64,000 nucleotides of DNA from JAAYED01 sp040772225 (GCA_040772225.1 JAXGYO010000002.1:186001-250000), one strand, 5' to 3'; shown: positions 35,647-45,458, counted from the stretch's first letter. Translations and numbers: made by a program. Notes: generated by a model not told the origin, from the letters alone.

Positions 35647-36879
35647 CTATGATGTGCAGGTCAGGCGCCGCAGTGGACGTGTGGGTGGTGCGTCCGCAGT
35701 GCATTCGAGTGACACGACAGGTGCGTCCGAATGTGTCACGGGTGCCTGGCAAAAAGCGCAAGCGGCGGCACCTGGTGGCAGCGGCTGCCCGCAAAAGCGG
35801 CAATAGCGCGGCTGCCGGTCCGCACCCGACGTAAGTAAAGGCTGAGCGGATTCCTGTCTCGCGTCGTGCACGGCACGCTCGCGGCGGGATCTCGCTCCTT
35901 TCCGCGGCAGCCGCGCGATCAGTTCGCGCGCAACGCCCTTGCCAGTCTCCACCGCCTGCCGGTAGACGGCCTTGAGTTGGTCCCCCGACAGATGTCTCCC
36001 TGTGAGGTACCAGTGCCAGATGACGTTGCCAACCACAAAGGTTCCCGAGTAGGCGACGACGACCTTGGGCACGATGCCCAGCCAGGGGATGAAACCCACC
36101 AGCGTGCGGGCCAACTGCCGCCACATAAAGCCGCCGCCGATCACGCTCCCGAACTCGCGGATATAATCCTGCCAGCGGGTTGAGAGCCCCAGTGCCAATC
36201 CCAGCCGGTAGACCATAAAGGCTTGTGCCTTGGTCAGCACCACCATGTCTGTCGCATTGAGCGGTATATTCAGTACAGGGATGATCCCGGCCAGCCCCGT
36301 AGTCAACGAGTAGGTGGCGTTGGAGAGGCTGACCTCTTCAATCAGGCGGCGGGCGACGGTGGCGCGAAAGAGGGGCAACTGGCGTGCCAGCGCCACATGG
36401 CGCTCGGGGAGCGCCTCCAGTATCGCCGGGACCAGCTCGCGCTCCAAGAAGGCCGTATCCGATACCGATCCATCGAGAAAGGGGCCCTTGAGCCAGAACA
36501 AAGTGGCTGGCACGGCGCCGCTGAGAGCCGGATCGTCGCTGATAACTGTCAGCACCGGCACACCGCTCCGTTGCCAGCGGGCAGCAAACTCCTGCTCTTG
36601 GCTCGCATCCCGCACATTGGATGGGATCACAACGATGATAAGCTCAGCGCCCTTGAGATCCTCCTGTGCATCCGGCGCTGCGACCACAAGGGGCGTGGCC
36701 GTCACCTGGCCCGCACGATAGGGATCGGTGCGCAACTCGGTGGCGAGCGTCTGCACGCCCGCGTCGGGTCGGCCCACCAGGGCGATGCGCAGCGGCTCGA
36801 CAGCGGACCGCAGGATGGGGCGCAGATCCACTTCTTTCAGATTCTTCCAGACGTCGGCTACATCGCCCAGGCCCGCCAT
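35647..36879 (-). CDS. DUF697 protein with degenerate GTPase domain and C-terminal zinc ribbon
   Basis: The first ~160 residues look like a GTPase domain (RIALVGRPDAGVQTLATEL, ELIIVVIPSN, VPVLTVISDD), but the P-loop lysine and serine are replaced (GRPDAGVQT, residues 36-44), so nucleotide binding is doubtful. Residues ~180-330 match DUF697, a hydrophobic region with membrane-associating helices (YSLTTGLAGIIPVLNIPLNA). The tail holds a zinc ribbon, CRFCGQPLPPGAAACAFC. The role is unknown; DUF697 proteins are linked to the membrane and often to GTPases. It stands alone, divergent from the Gfo/Idh/MocA genes. Confidence 0.75.
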   Translation of the reverse strand: MAGLGDVADVWKNLKEVDLRPILRSAVEPLRIALVGRPDAGVQTLATELRTDPYRAGQVTATPLVVAAPDAQEDLKGAELIIVVIPSNVRDASQEQEFAARWQRSGVPVLTVISDDPALSGAVPATLFWLKGPFLDGSVSDTAFLERELVPAILEALPERHVALARQLPLFRATVARRLIEEVSLSNATYSLTTGLAGIIPVLNIPLNATDMVVLTKAQAFMVYRLGLALGLSTRWQDYIREFGSVIGGGFMWRQLARTLVGFIPWLGIVPKVVVAYSGTFVVGNVIWHWYLTGRHLSGDQLKAVYRQAVETGKGVARELIARLPRKGARSRRERAVHDARQESAQPLLTSGADRQPRYCRFCGQPLPPGAAACAFCQAPVTHSDAPVVSLECTADAPPTRPLRRLTCTS

Positions 36880-37036
36880 GACTCATCCTTTTCAGCGCAG
36901 TCGCAGCGACTCACCAACTCCCTGACCACATGATACTCCCCTCACGCCCGCAGCAAAAGCCGGCGCCGCTGGGGCTTGATCCTCGCACGCTCTGTGGCAC
37001 AATACGGCAAGAACGGCATCGCGTTGCGGAGGGAGT

Positions 37037-38074
37037 ATGAACAAGGTCAGAATTGGCATTGTAGGAATGGGAATCGGCCGCGACAATGGGCGTGCGTTGC
37101 ACACCAACCCGCGCGGCGAGGTGGTGGCACTCTGCGATCTGGTGCCCGAACGCATGCAAGAGTTCGCAACCGAACTGCAAGCCCCGATGCGCATGTACAC
37201 GGATACGGCCGCGCTCTGCGCCGACCCGGAGGTGGACGCGATCTTTGTGGGGACGCCCAACCGCTGGCATGTGCCGGTGGCGTTGCAGGCCGTCCGCGCC
37301 GGCAAGCACGTCATGGTGACGAAACCGCTGGCCGACTCGGTGGGCGCCGCCCAGGAGCTGGTGGCAACGGCCGAGGCTGCGGGCGTCGTGAACATGATGT
37401 CGCTCTCCACGCGATTCTCAGCCGATGTCCGCTATCTAGGCGCGCTCTGCCGCGAGGGACGCCTGGGCGACATCTATTACGCGCGAGCGCGCAGCATCCG
37501 CCGCAGCGGCATCCCGGACTGGAACACGGGCTTTGTGGAGGCCGGCGGTGGCGCCTTTCGAGACATGGGAGTGCACGTGCTGGACGCCGTCTGGTGGCTG
37601 CTGGGTATGCCGGAGCCGGTAACAGTGACGGGCGTGGCCGGGGCGCGCTTTGGTCCGCGGGGGTTGGGCTACTGGGACTATCGCCGGCCGCCCAAGTCGT
37701 TCTACAGCCGATTCTCGGCCGATGACTATGGCGGGGGCATGATCCGCTTTGCCGATGGCAGCGGACTGCAGATCGAGAGCTTTTGGGCCAGTCATCAGGC
37801 CCCCGAGCTCAACATCGAACTGTTCGGCAGCGAGGCTGGCGCTGTGCTGCGCCCACTGACGCTCTTTGAGACGGTCAATGATGCGCCTCTGGACACGCGC
37901 ATCACCGTTCCGTCCACGGGCAACGCGTTTGATGCTGTCGCCGACCACTTTATCGCCTGTATCCTCGACGGCGTTCGGTGCGAGGCGCCGCTGCGACACG
38001 GCCTGGTCGTGCAACGCATGATGGAGGGCCTGCTGGAGAGCGCCGCATTGGGTCGCGAGATCCGTCTAGACTAG
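37037..38074 (+). CDS. Gfo/Idh/MocA-family oxidoreductase, first
   Basis: The 345-residue protein begins with a Rossmann fold, VRIGIVGMGIGRDNGRALH, followed by the family's VDAIFVGTPNRWH and GKHVMVTKPLADS (EKP-type lysine motif, here TKP). The C-terminal domain has DMGVHVLDAVWWLLG with the conserved His. Such enzymes oxidise or reduce sugars or inositols with NAD(P)H. A GGAGGGAG site precedes ATG 37037. The second related gene follows after 19 bases, so they are co-transcribed and may act in sequence on one sugar. Confidence 0.85.
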   Translation: MNKVRIGIVGMGIGRDNGRALHTNPRGEVVALCDLVPERMQEFATELQAPMRMYTDTAALCADPEVDAIFVGTPNRWHVPVALQAVRAGKHVMVTKPLADSVGAAQELVATAEAAGVVNMMSLSTRFSADVRYLGALCREGRLGDIYYARARSIRRSGIPDWNTGFVEAGGGAFRDMGVHVLDAVWWLLGMPEPVTVTGVAGARFGPRGLGYWDYRRPPKSFYSRFSADDYGGGMIRFADGSGLQIESFWASHQAPELNIELFGSEAGAVLRPLTLFETVNDAPLDTRITVPSTGNAFDAVADHFIACILDGVRCEAPLRHGLVVQRMMEGLLESAALGREIRLD

Positions 38075-38093
38075 ATCTCAAAGGGAGCAAGTC

Positions 38094-39239
38094 ATGGCAA
38101 GAACATATCGTGTGGGTGTGATCGGATTCGCCCACATGCACGTCAACCATTTGCTGGACACCTTTGCCGCGCTGCCCAACGTGGAGTGGGTCGCATGTGC
38201 GGACACCGTTCCAGCGGTCGCGCCGCTCTCCGACAAGCCCAGCACACGGCGGGCGAATCTCCGCCGGGCCATCGAGGTCACTGGCATCCCCCGCGCCTAT
38301 GACGACTGGCACGAACTGCTGGAGCGCGAGCGCTGCGACATCATCGTCATGTGCCCGGAGAATGCCCGGCACGGCGAGGTCGCCGAGGCGGTCGCCGCGA
38401 CCGGCACGCACATCCTGACCGAAAAGCCCATGTCAGCCACGCTGGCCGATGCGCTGCGTATGGCCCGCGCGGTACGTACCCACGGCGTCGAGTTGATGGT
38501 CAACTGGCCTACGACCTGGAGCCCGGCCATTCGCCGCATGAAGGAACTGCTGGACGCCGGGTCCATCGGCGACGTCCTGGAGGTCAAGTGGCGCAACGGC
38601 GCCTCGATGGGGCCGCTCGCCTACAACACGGGCCCGGACACGATCATGCCAGAGGAAAAAGGCTCCGAATGGTGGCATCAGAGCGCCACAGGCGGGGGCG
38701 TGTTGCTGGATTATTGCTGCTATGGCGCCTGTCTCTCGCGCTGGTTCCTGGGCGAGCCCGCCATCGCGGCCTATGGCATCAAAGCCAATCTCGACTCGCA
38801 TTATGGCGACGCCGAGGATAACGCCATCATCAGCGTGCGCTTTCCCCGGGCGCTGGCGCTGCTCGAGGCGACCTGGACAACCTGGGCGACCGGCGTGCCC
38901 ACGGGGCCGATTGTCTACGGTACTCGCGGCACGCTGGTGGCCGACGCAGCGCCCGACGCGCTGGGCCAAATGCGTCCCGCCGTGAAGGTCTACACCACTC
39001 GCGGACAGGGCCCCAACGTGCCTGACGCTATCGACTTTGGTGAGCCTCTGCCGTCCGGGCGGAGCACAGAGGCGGAAGAGTTCATCCATCACCTGGAGAC
39101 GGGAGAGCCGCTGCACCCCACACTGCAGCTCGACCTGAACCTCGATGCCATGGCCATCCTGGATGCGGGGAGCCGCTCGGCCGCTAGCGGCAAGCTGGAG
39201 CTGGTGAATGATGTGCGCTGGTCAATCGGGGCGCTCTAG
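38094..39239 (+). CDS. Gfo/Idh/MocA-family oxidoreductase, second
   Basis: This 381-residue member has YRVGVIGFAHMHVNHLLDTF, CDIIVMCPENARH and GTHILTEKPMSATLADAL, with the usual catalytic EKP lysine, then a C-terminal alpha/beta domain containing GGGVLLDYCCYGACLSRWF. The His-rich start (AHMHVNH) differs from the typical GxGxxG loop, so cofactor contacts may vary. It lies between the first oxidoreductase and a HIT-family gene that starts right after its stop. Confidence 0.82.
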   Translation: MARTYRVGVIGFAHMHVNHLLDTFAALPNVEWVACADTVPAVAPLSDKPSTRRANLRRAIEVTGIPRAYDDWHELLERERCDIIVMCPENARHGEVAEAVAATGTHILTEKPMSATLADALRMARAVRTHGVELMVNWPTTWSPAIRRMKELLDAGSIGDVLEVKWRNGASMGPLAYNTGPDTIMPEEKGSEWWHQSATGGGVLLDYCCYGACLSRWFLGEPAIAAYGIKANLDSHYGDAEDNAIISVRFPRALALLEATWTTWATGVPTGPIVYGTRGTLVADAAPDALGQMRPAVKVYTTRGQGPNVPDAIDFGEPLPSGRSTEAEEFIHHLETGEPLHPTLQLDLNLDAMAILDAGSRSAASGKLELVNDVRWSIGAL

Positions 39240-39240
39240 C

Positions 39241-39684
39241 ATGGGATCGGCCGGCTGTCCCTTTTGCGCGGGCGAGATCGTCAACGCCACGTTTGCCGAG
39301 ACGGAACACATGCGCGCGGTGTACAACCTGGCACCGATGCTGCCAGGCCACTGCCTGATCGTGCCCAGACGACACGTCACCCGCCTGTCGGACCTGAGCG
39401 GAGGCGAGGGTGCTGAGATGCTGGCCTTTGCCGCGCAGATCGCGGCACTCGTCATGACTACCTATGGCTGTACGGGCTACGACCTCTCGTTGCAGGAAGG
39501 CGAGGCTGCCGGACAGACGGTTGACCACCTGCATCTCCACATCATCCCGCGCCACCCCGGTGATCTGCGCACACGGGACTGGCACAGCATCCTGCTCGAC
39601 AGCGCGTCGCGCCCGCGGCTGACTGCTGAGGAGATGGCAGTAGAGGTCACGCGGTTGAGGCGGGCTCTGGGCAGCGTGCGCTAA
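39241..39684 (+). CDS. HIT-family nucleotide hydrolase
   Basis: The 147-residue protein holds the histidine triad VDHLHLHIIPR, an N-terminal zinc-site-like CPFCAGE, and LPGHCLIVPRRHVTRLSDL, typical of bacterial HIT proteins that hydrolyse nucleoside-phosphate or phosphosulfate bonds. ATG 39241 begins one base after the upstream stop, so translation is coupled. It ends an apparent three-gene operon with two oxidoreductases. Confidence 0.88.
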   Translation: MGSAGCPFCAGEIVNATFAETEHMRAVYNLAPMLPGHCLIVPRRHVTRLSDLSGGEGAEMLAFAAQIAALVMTTYGCTGYDLSLQEGEAAGQTVDHLHLHIIPRHPGDLRTRDWHSILLDSASRPRLTAEEMAVEVTRLRRALGSVR

Positions 39685-39698
39685 TCAAAAATGGCAAA

Positions 39699-39730
39699 AC
39701 GCCCCGGAGTGCCGCTGCACGCCGGGGCGT
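39699..39730 (-). terminator. Terminator of the tartronate semialdehyde reductase gene
   Basis: ACGCCCCGG (39699-39707) pairs with CCGGGGCGT (39722-39730), and the minus strand continues TTTTGCC. It sits between convergent genes. Confidence 0.6.
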
Positions 39731-39744
39731 CAGAACGTGATCGG

Positions 39745-40641
39745 TCAGTCCTCTGAGGGCGGGAACTCGGTGTTGCTGAGCATGGCGATCACCTTGACCA
39801 CAGCGGAGTGGTCCAGGTTGCCCCAGCCGTTAGCCATCATCGATGAGAACAGCTCGTGTGCCAGCGCAGAGGCGGGCAGAGAAGCCTGGTAGGCACGCGC
39901 CGCCTCGCGAATGATGTTGAGGTCCTTGTAATGGAAGCTGGCGCGGAAGCCCGGCTCAAAGTCGCCCTTGATCATGCGCGGACCGCGCACATCCATGACA
40001 CGCGTCTGCGCATAGCCTGCACTGAGCACCTTGATGATGATCTCGGGATCGACACCGGCCTTGGTGCCCAGCACCAACGCCTCCGCGAGCCCGATAAAGT
40101 TCATCGCCACCTGGATCTGGTTGCAGGCCTTGACCGTCTGCCCTGAACCGGATGGTCCGCAATAAGTGGGCTTGCCCATGATCTCAAAGATCGGACGGGC
40201 CTTTTCAAACACCGCCTCGTCACCGCCCACCATGATGGAGAGCGTCGCCTGCTGCGCACCCACCTCGCCGCCGGACACGGGGGCGTCCAGCATAGGGCAT
40301 CCCTTCTCAGCGGCGACCTTGGCCACCTTGATCGCCATCACTGGCGAGATGCTGGACATGTCCAGGAGCAGCGTGCCGGGTTTCGCACCCTCCAGGACGC
40401 CGTTCTCGCCCAGATACACCGCCTCCACGTGGGGCGAGTCCGGCACCATCGAAATGACGACGTCCGCCTGGGCGGCCGCCTCTTTCGAGGAACTCGCGGC
40501 CTTGCCCCCCAGTTCCACCAGCTCAGCCACAGCCGCCGGCACGAGATCGAAACCGATGATCTCATGGCCCGCTTTCATCAGGTGGCCCGCCATGGGAGTT
40601 CCCATGATCCCCAAACCGATAAAGGCAATCTTGTGTCCCAT
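39745..40641 (-). CDS. garR: 2-hydroxy-3-oxopropionate (tartronate semialdehyde) reductase
   Basis: The 298-residue protein is a beta-hydroxyacid dehydrogenase: NAD-binding KIAFIGLGIMGTPMAGHLMKAG, substrate-binding DAPVSGGEVGAQQATLSIMVGG and catalytic-lysine block GSGQTVKACNQIQVA. These fit GarR/GlxR, which reduces tartronate semialdehyde to glycerate in galactarate, glucarate or glyoxylate use. That step agrees with the acid-sugar dehydratases in this window. A close family member such as 3-hydroxyisobutyrate dehydrogenase cannot be ruled out from sequence. Confidence 0.75.
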   Translation of the reverse strand: MGHKIAFIGLGIMGTPMAGHLMKAGHEIIGFDLVPAAVAELVELGGKAASSSKEAAAQADVVISMVPDSPHVEAVYLGENGVLEGAKPGTLLLDMSSISPVMAIKVAKVAAEKGCPMLDAPVSGGEVGAQQATLSIMVGGDEAVFEKARPIFEIMGKPTYCGPSGSGQTVKACNQIQVAMNFIGLAEALVLGTKAGVDPEIIIKVLSAGYAQTRVMDVRGPRMIKGDFEPGFRASFHYKDLNIIREAARAYQASLPASALAHELFSSMMANGWGNLDHSAVVKVIAMLSNTEFPPSED

Positions 40642-40680
40642 CTGTCGCTCCCTCTCTTTATGTGTTGCTAACCTGTCTGG

Positions 40681-40710
40681 ATTCTACCCGAACGCGGCCT
40701 GATCATGCAA
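40681..40710 (-). promoter_or_regulatory. Possible promoter of the reductase gene
   Basis: TTGCAT (40710-40705) and TAGAAT (40686-40681) on the minus strand are 18 bases apart, about 40 bases before ATG 40641. Confidence 0.45.
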
Positions 40711-40723
40711 CCCGATGGCAGCA

Positions 40724-42730
40724 CTACCACTCGAGCTTGATCGCCTCGAACATGTCCAGCCTGGGTATCGCCAGCGTAAGCAGACCATCGCGGTGCTCGC
40801 AAGCACACGACTCTCCCGTCACCAGACAGGTGGCCCGCACCGGGGCCCGCTCACAGGGCATGGTGACCGCAAGATCGTGCATCGGGACAGGCTGGAAAAA
40901 TGAGACGCCAAAGTGTCCTGAGGTATTCACCAGATGGATCAGCTCGAATCCGTCGCGGTTGCGCATTCGCGTGACCTCAACCTGCTCGGGCAGGTTGCCG
41001 CCCAGCGGCGCGACGCCGGCGACACGCTCCAGCAGATCGGCCATGAACCAGGACGTATTGACATAACCCTGCCGCTGGAAGAGGCTGCCGGGCAGCCAGG
41101 GGACGTGGATCGCCAGTCCCTGGCCAGAGCGCCGCACCGTGTAGCCCGGGCGGTCCACGACCGTGTCACCGTAGCAGCGCTCGGGCGGGCCAAAGGGCTG
41201 CGGTGCGAGCAGCTTGAGCCGGGACGCTACGTCCTCAGCATAAGCACAGTACAGATAAGGGCCATCCAGATATACCAGGTCGGTATCGGCCAGCCGCGGC
41301 AATTCACGGTGATCCGACGCCTGCAGTTGCAGATACGACGAGCGCATGTCGTCGCGCAACTGCTGCACGCGCTCGATCCCCAGGGAGTCCAGCGCCGGAG
41401 CGGGGCGCTCCTCGTACTGTTCGTCGCAGAAGGCACTGCGGTAGACGGAGATCAGCGCGCCGCCGCCGGCGACGTACTCGTCCAGTTTGTGTGCCAGGGC
41501 ATCGCTGATATAGCGCACGTCGGGCAGGAGGATGGCTTTGTAGCCAGACCAGTCGCGCTCGAGGGCCGTCTCCAGCAGGGGAGCGTCGAACAGCCAGTGC
41601 CCTTCAGTGAGCACGCGATACCAGCCGCGAGACTCGTCATCGCCCGTGCGCGTATCGTTGAGCAGCAGTACATCCGCGAGCGGCTGGTTGTGCTGGTACT
41701 CGCGCTCGTGGTCCGCATGGTAGTGGAACACCTGGCGGATAGGCTCGTATCCTGAGCGATCGGCGTGGTTGTCGAGCCGGCCGATGAGATACCAATCCAG
41801 TTGCCCGCCGTTGGCCAGGCTCTGCACCAGTCGCAGTTTCTGCTGTTGCGGCGAGACGGTGACATGCCGGTAGGGAAAGTCGATAAAGTCCACCGTCGTA
41901 CTTGTCGATATCAGCTCGGGATAGGTGCCCACCGCCCATTTGGTGTTGGAGGACGCCTGGTAGGGCCAGTGGGGCAGGGCGCGGTCCAGAGCCGTGTTGG
42001 CCTCCTGGCGGATGAAGCCGGCGCGCCGGCCATAGTCGCGATCGATGGCGATGTCGGGCCGCAGGCGGTGGATCAGCTCATGCACTCGCGCCGTCAGTTC
42101 CTGGACCGCCTGCGCCGTGAACAGCCGGTATTTCCGGTAGACAGGGGCAGACATGTCGACGCGGGCGGGCAAGGCAAGGCCATAGCTGTCGCGGAAGCCC
42201 CGCTGGCAAGCCTGGCAGTGGCAGAGCCCATGGTCGACTCCGGAATAGTCCCGGGTCTGGAAACCACCCATATTGAAGAAAATGCCGTCTACCTCGTAAT
42301 GCGTCAACAGCTCCTCGATGATCTCCAGGGCATAGCGCTGCTGATAGTCGCCCAGCAGACAGGCATGCACATCGCCGTTATAGTCGACGATGTCGTCCGC
42401 CGCGGTGCGAAAAGCCCACTCGGGGTGCGCCTCATAAAGCGCGCGTCGCACCTTGGAAAAGTCGGTCCGCGCCAGCAGGCGAATGTCCGCGGCGTGGCAG
42501 GCGGCGATGATGCGCTCCAGGCTGTCCCCCTGGAGAAAGGGGCTCTGGAAATGGTACGGGTGCGCCGTAGGATAGCTGGCGATGATCCCCGCGCAGTTAA
42601 AGAGCACGTTGGTGGCCTTGAACGACCGCAGATCGGCCACAAAACGGTCTGCGTCGATATCGACCATGTCAATCTGACGCAGATTCGTCTGGATCATGCG
42701 CCAGGGCCGATCATCCCACCAGTATGTCAT
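40724..42730 (-). CDS. Hypothetical glycosyl hydrolase, GHL6-like
   Basis: The 668-residue protein has a TIM-barrel start (WWDDRPWRMIQTNLRQIDMVDIDADRF), VDGIFFNMGGFQTRDYSGVDHGLCHCQAC, and a region near residue 390 reading KAILLPDVRYISDALAHKLDEYVAGGGALISVYR, the glutamine-amidotransferase-like fold that forms the trimerisation domain of GH42-type enzymes. This is the pattern of the 'hypothetical glycosyl hydrolase 6' group, with no characterised substrate. It ends the operon of three MFS carriers and a B12-type activation protein, so it may act on what those carriers import. Confidence 0.7.
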   Translation of the reverse strand: MTYWWDDRPWRMIQTNLRQIDMVDIDADRFVADLRSFKATNVLFNCAGIIASYPTAHPYHFQSPFLQGDSLERIIAACHAADIRLLARTDFSKVRRALYEAHPEWAFRTAADDIVDYNGDVHACLLGDYQQRYALEIIEELLTHYEVDGIFFNMGGFQTRDYSGVDHGLCHCQACQRGFRDSYGLALPARVDMSAPVYRKYRLFTAQAVQELTARVHELIHRLRPDIAIDRDYGRRAGFIRQEANTALDRALPHWPYQASSNTKWAVGTYPELISTSTTVDFIDFPYRHVTVSPQQQKLRLVQSLANGGQLDWYLIGRLDNHADRSGYEPIRQVFHYHADHEREYQHNQPLADVLLLNDTRTGDDESRGWYRVLTEGHWLFDAPLLETALERDWSGYKAILLPDVRYISDALAHKLDEYVAGGGALISVYRSAFCDEQYEERPAPALDSLGIERVQQLRDDMRSSYLQLQASDHRELPRLADTDLVYLDGPYLYCAYAEDVASRLKLLAPQPFGPPERCYGDTVVDRPGYTVRRSGQGLAIHVPWLPGSLFQRQGYVNTSWFMADLLERVAGVAPLGGNLPEQVEVTRMRNRDGFELIHLVNTSGHFGVSFFQPVPMHDLAVTMPCERAPVRATCLVTGESCACEHRDGLLTLAIPRLDMFEAIKLEW

Positions 42731-42775
42731 CCTGCACCTCCTGTGTGTTGCCTGAGCGGACCACGGATACCAATC

Positions 42776-44107
42776 TCACGTTGCAGTGGGCGGCAGGAAG
42801 GGGCTGCTCTCCACACCCGCGACGCGCGGATCGGTCACGGAAAAGCCCAGTAAGGCTACCCCTGCCAGCGAACAGACCCCAGCCACGGCAAAGAGCCATC
42901 GAAATCCAAAGGCTGCCGCGAGTGCCCCGCCGATAATCGGCGCCAATGTGCGCGCCGGGGCCAGCAGCGTGGCCGTGAGGCCGATATAGGTGGGCCTGTC
43001 ACTCGGACGCGCGAACTCTAGCGTTATATTCGAACCCGAGATCACCTCGCCGCCATGGGCCGCCCCTACCAGCCCGAGTGCCAGATACAGCCCCCAGAGG
43101 CCCGGCGCCCAGCCCGCGAGGGTGACCGCCAGCGCCATAGCCCCGGCGCATGCGCTCAGCACCGCCTTGTGTCCGTAGCGATCGGCAACCAGGCCCCACA
43201 CCAGGAACATCACCACTTGAACCACTGCAATGGTCGCGGTCAGACCGCCCACCTGCGTGCCGGTTAGCGTAAAACGCTGCGCACCATACACAATGACAAA
43301 GCTCATCGCCATGGTACCCAGGACGGCGATCGTGCGGGCAATCAGGAAACGGGCATAGTTGCGGTCGCGCCGCACCAGCGCCGGCAGTTGCCGGAGGTAG
43401 GTTGCGAGTGTCGTGTGCGGCTTGATCTCCAGGTCGGGGGGTTCTCGCGTCATCGCCAGGCCTCCCCAGGACATAAACATCGCCGCAGATCCCAGCATCA
43501 AGCAATAAGAGAATCCGGCCGGAAAGCCCTGTGTCTCCAGCAGATGGCCAGCCAGCAAGGCGCCTCCCACACCCAGTACCGCGCCCAGGCTTCGGCCGAT
43601 GCCAAAGAACTGCCCGCGGCGACGGGTGGGGATCACCTTGCCGATCATGGCCGACCAGGCAGGCAGGATCATGCCCAGCGAAATCGAACCCACCGTGCGT
43701 AATATCAGATAGAGCACCAGCACAAGCTGCGGCGCGCGCGCCCCCCACAGCAGCAGCGCCAGACCGATCAAGAAGAAGGATGCGCGCTCCACAGCGCCAG
43801 AGACAAGGCTAATTGGCTTCTTAAAGCGCAGGCCTTCCGTCAGGCCCGCCATCAGCAGTTGGGGCACGAGCAGGCCAAGGCTCACCAGCGCTGTGGCCAG
43901 GCCGATCACAACCGTGGAGGCTCCCAGTTGCGTCAGGAGCAGAGGGATGACTGTCTCGTTGGACATGATCTGCTGAGCGAGCTGGAAGAACATGGCATCG
44001 ATGATGCCTGCGCCCATATTCCAGCGCAGGTGCTGCCGGACATATGCCTCGACGGCCGCCGGGGTTTCAAGCAGCCGCGCATCTCGCCAGGTGCAGAATC
44101 GTTCCAT
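42776..44107 (-). CDS. MFS transporter, third of three tandem paralogues
   Basis: The 443-residue protein has about twelve hydrophobic segments. Its N-terminus reads LETPAAVEAYVRQHLRWNMG, IDAMFFQLAQQIMSNETVIPLLLTQLG, nearly the same as the two preceding MFS genes, and the conserved loop IPTRRRGQFFGIGRSLGAVLGVGGALLAGHLL is shared too. These look like sugar or drug-type major facilitators of an uncharacterised clade. ATG 44107 lies seven bases past the previous stop. Confidence 0.8.
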   Translation of the reverse strand: MERFCTWRDARLLETPAAVEAYVRQHLRWNMGAGIIDAMFFQLAQQIMSNETVIPLLLTQLGASTVVIGLATALVSLGLLVPQLLMAGLTEGLRFKKPISLVSGAVERASFFLIGLALLLWGARAPQLVLVLYLILRTVGSISLGMILPAWSAMIGKVIPTRRRGQFFGIGRSLGAVLGVGGALLAGHLLETQGFPAGFSYCLMLGSAAMFMSWGGLAMTREPPDLEIKPHTTLATYLRQLPALVRRDRNYARFLIARTIAVLGTMAMSFVIVYGAQRFTLTGTQVGGLTATIAVVQVVMFLVWGLVADRYGHKAVLSACAGAMALAVTLAGWAPGLWGLYLALGLVGAAHGGEVISGSNITLEFARPSDRPTYIGLTATLLAPARTLAPIIGGALAAAFGFRWLFAVAGVCSLAGVALLGFSVTDPRVAGVESSPFLPPTAT

Positions 44108-44114
44108 AGGCGGC

Positions 44115-45425
44115 TTACTCCGGTGAGGCCGACGACGGCATGACACGGGGCTCGCGCACGCCCAAACTCATCAGGCTCACGCCCACCACTGATACCACCG
44201 CCGCCACCGCGAAAAGCACCCCATACCCCAGCACGCCTGCCAGCGCGCCACCAATAATGGGGGCCAGGATGCGAAAAGGCGCCACCAACGTATTCGACAG
44301 GCCAACATAAGTGGGTCGATCTGCCTCAGGCGCGAACTCGAGCAGAATGCTTGTGCCCGAGATCATCTCGGCCGCAAGCGCCGCTCCCATGAGCGCAAAG
44401 GCCACATACACTCCTGCGAGCGCGCCTGACAGCAACACGCTGAGAGCCGCCAGGCCCATTGATGCGGCGCCGAGGCACAGCACTATCTTGTGGCCGAATC
44501 GATCCGCGATCAGCCCCCACGCCAGGTACATGAGACCCTGGCTGAGCGCGCTCGTTGCGGTCAAGCCGCCCACCGAGGCACCAGAGAGGCCAAAGCGGCT
44601 GGCGGCGTAGACGATGTAAAAGCTTATTGCCATGGTGCCCAGAGCAGTGACAGGCCGGGCGATGAGAAAGGCCCGGAAATTGGCGTCGCGCCGCAACAAC
44701 ACCGGTAGTCGCGCGAAATAGGCGCGCAAGGGCAAGCGTGGCTTGACATCCAGGTCGGGCGGCTCCCGGGTGATCGTCAGGCCCATCCATGAAAATACAA
44801 AGGCGCCACAGGCCAGGAAAAAGCAGAGTGCAAAACTTCTCGGAAAGGGCTGTGTGTCGAGCAAGTTCCCGGCCAGCAGCGCCCCGCCCGCGCCCAGGAC
44901 GGAGCCAATGCCGCGGCCAATTCCGAGCAAGATCCCTCTGCGGCGCGTCGGAATCGTCTTACCGACCAGCGTAAGCCAGGCCGGCACTGAGAAACCGAGC
45001 GCCGAGCCGCCCAGAGTCCGAATAAAGATGAACGCAGCCAGCGCGAGATGCGGTGCCGAGGCTCCCCACAGCAAGACGGAGACGCCGACTGCGAGGTAGC
45101 AGAGCCGGTCCATACCGCTACAGACAACGCTGACAGGCTTCTTAAAGGTGCGCTCCCGGATGAGACCAGCCGCAAACAACTGCGGCAGAAAAGTCACGAC
45201 ACTGTTCATGGCCATTACCGCACCAAGCACGATGGTCGACGCCCCGAGCCGAGTGAGCGATAGGGGGATGACCGTCTCAGCGGAGACAATCTGCATAGCC
45301 AACATAACAAAGATCGCATCCACGATACCGGCGCCCATGTTCCAGCGCAGGTTTCGCTGCACATGATCGCGGACGGCGTAGGGGGTACGCAACTGGACTG
45401 CGACCGGATCGTTACTAAAGCTCAA
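44115..45425 (-). CDS. MFS transporter, second of three tandem paralogues
   Basis: This 436-residue carrier starts at TTG 45425 after AGAGGAAC. It shares the N-terminal RNLRWNMGAGIVDAIFVMLAM, the IPTRRRGILLGIGRGIGSVLGAGGALLAGNLL loop, and the paired helices near the end with its two neighbours, from which it has diverged considerably along the membrane segments. No substrate can be read from the sequence. Divergence of the copies suggests related but distinct substrates rather than simple dosage. Confidence 0.8.
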   Translation of the reverse strand: MSFSNDPVAVQLRTPYAVRDHVQRNLRWNMGAGIVDAIFVMLAMQIVSAETVIPLSLTRLGASTIVLGAVMAMNSVVTFLPQLFAAGLIRERTFKKPVSVVCSGMDRLCYLAVGVSVLLWGASAPHLALAAFIFIRTLGGSALGFSVPAWLTLVGKTIPTRRRGILLGIGRGIGSVLGAGGALLAGNLLDTQPFPRSFALCFFLACGAFVFSWMGLTITREPPDLDVKPRLPLRAYFARLPVLLRRDANFRAFLIARPVTALGTMAISFYIVYAASRFGLSGASVGGLTATSALSQGLMYLAWGLIADRFGHKIVLCLGAASMGLAALSVLLSGALAGVYVAFALMGAALAAEMISGTSILLEFAPEADRPTYVGLSNTLVAPFRILAPIIGGALAGVLGYGVLFAVAAVVSVVGVSLMSLGVREPRVMPSSASPE

Positions 45426-45458
45426 GACTGTTCCTCTGGTAAGGGTATGAGAGCACTG

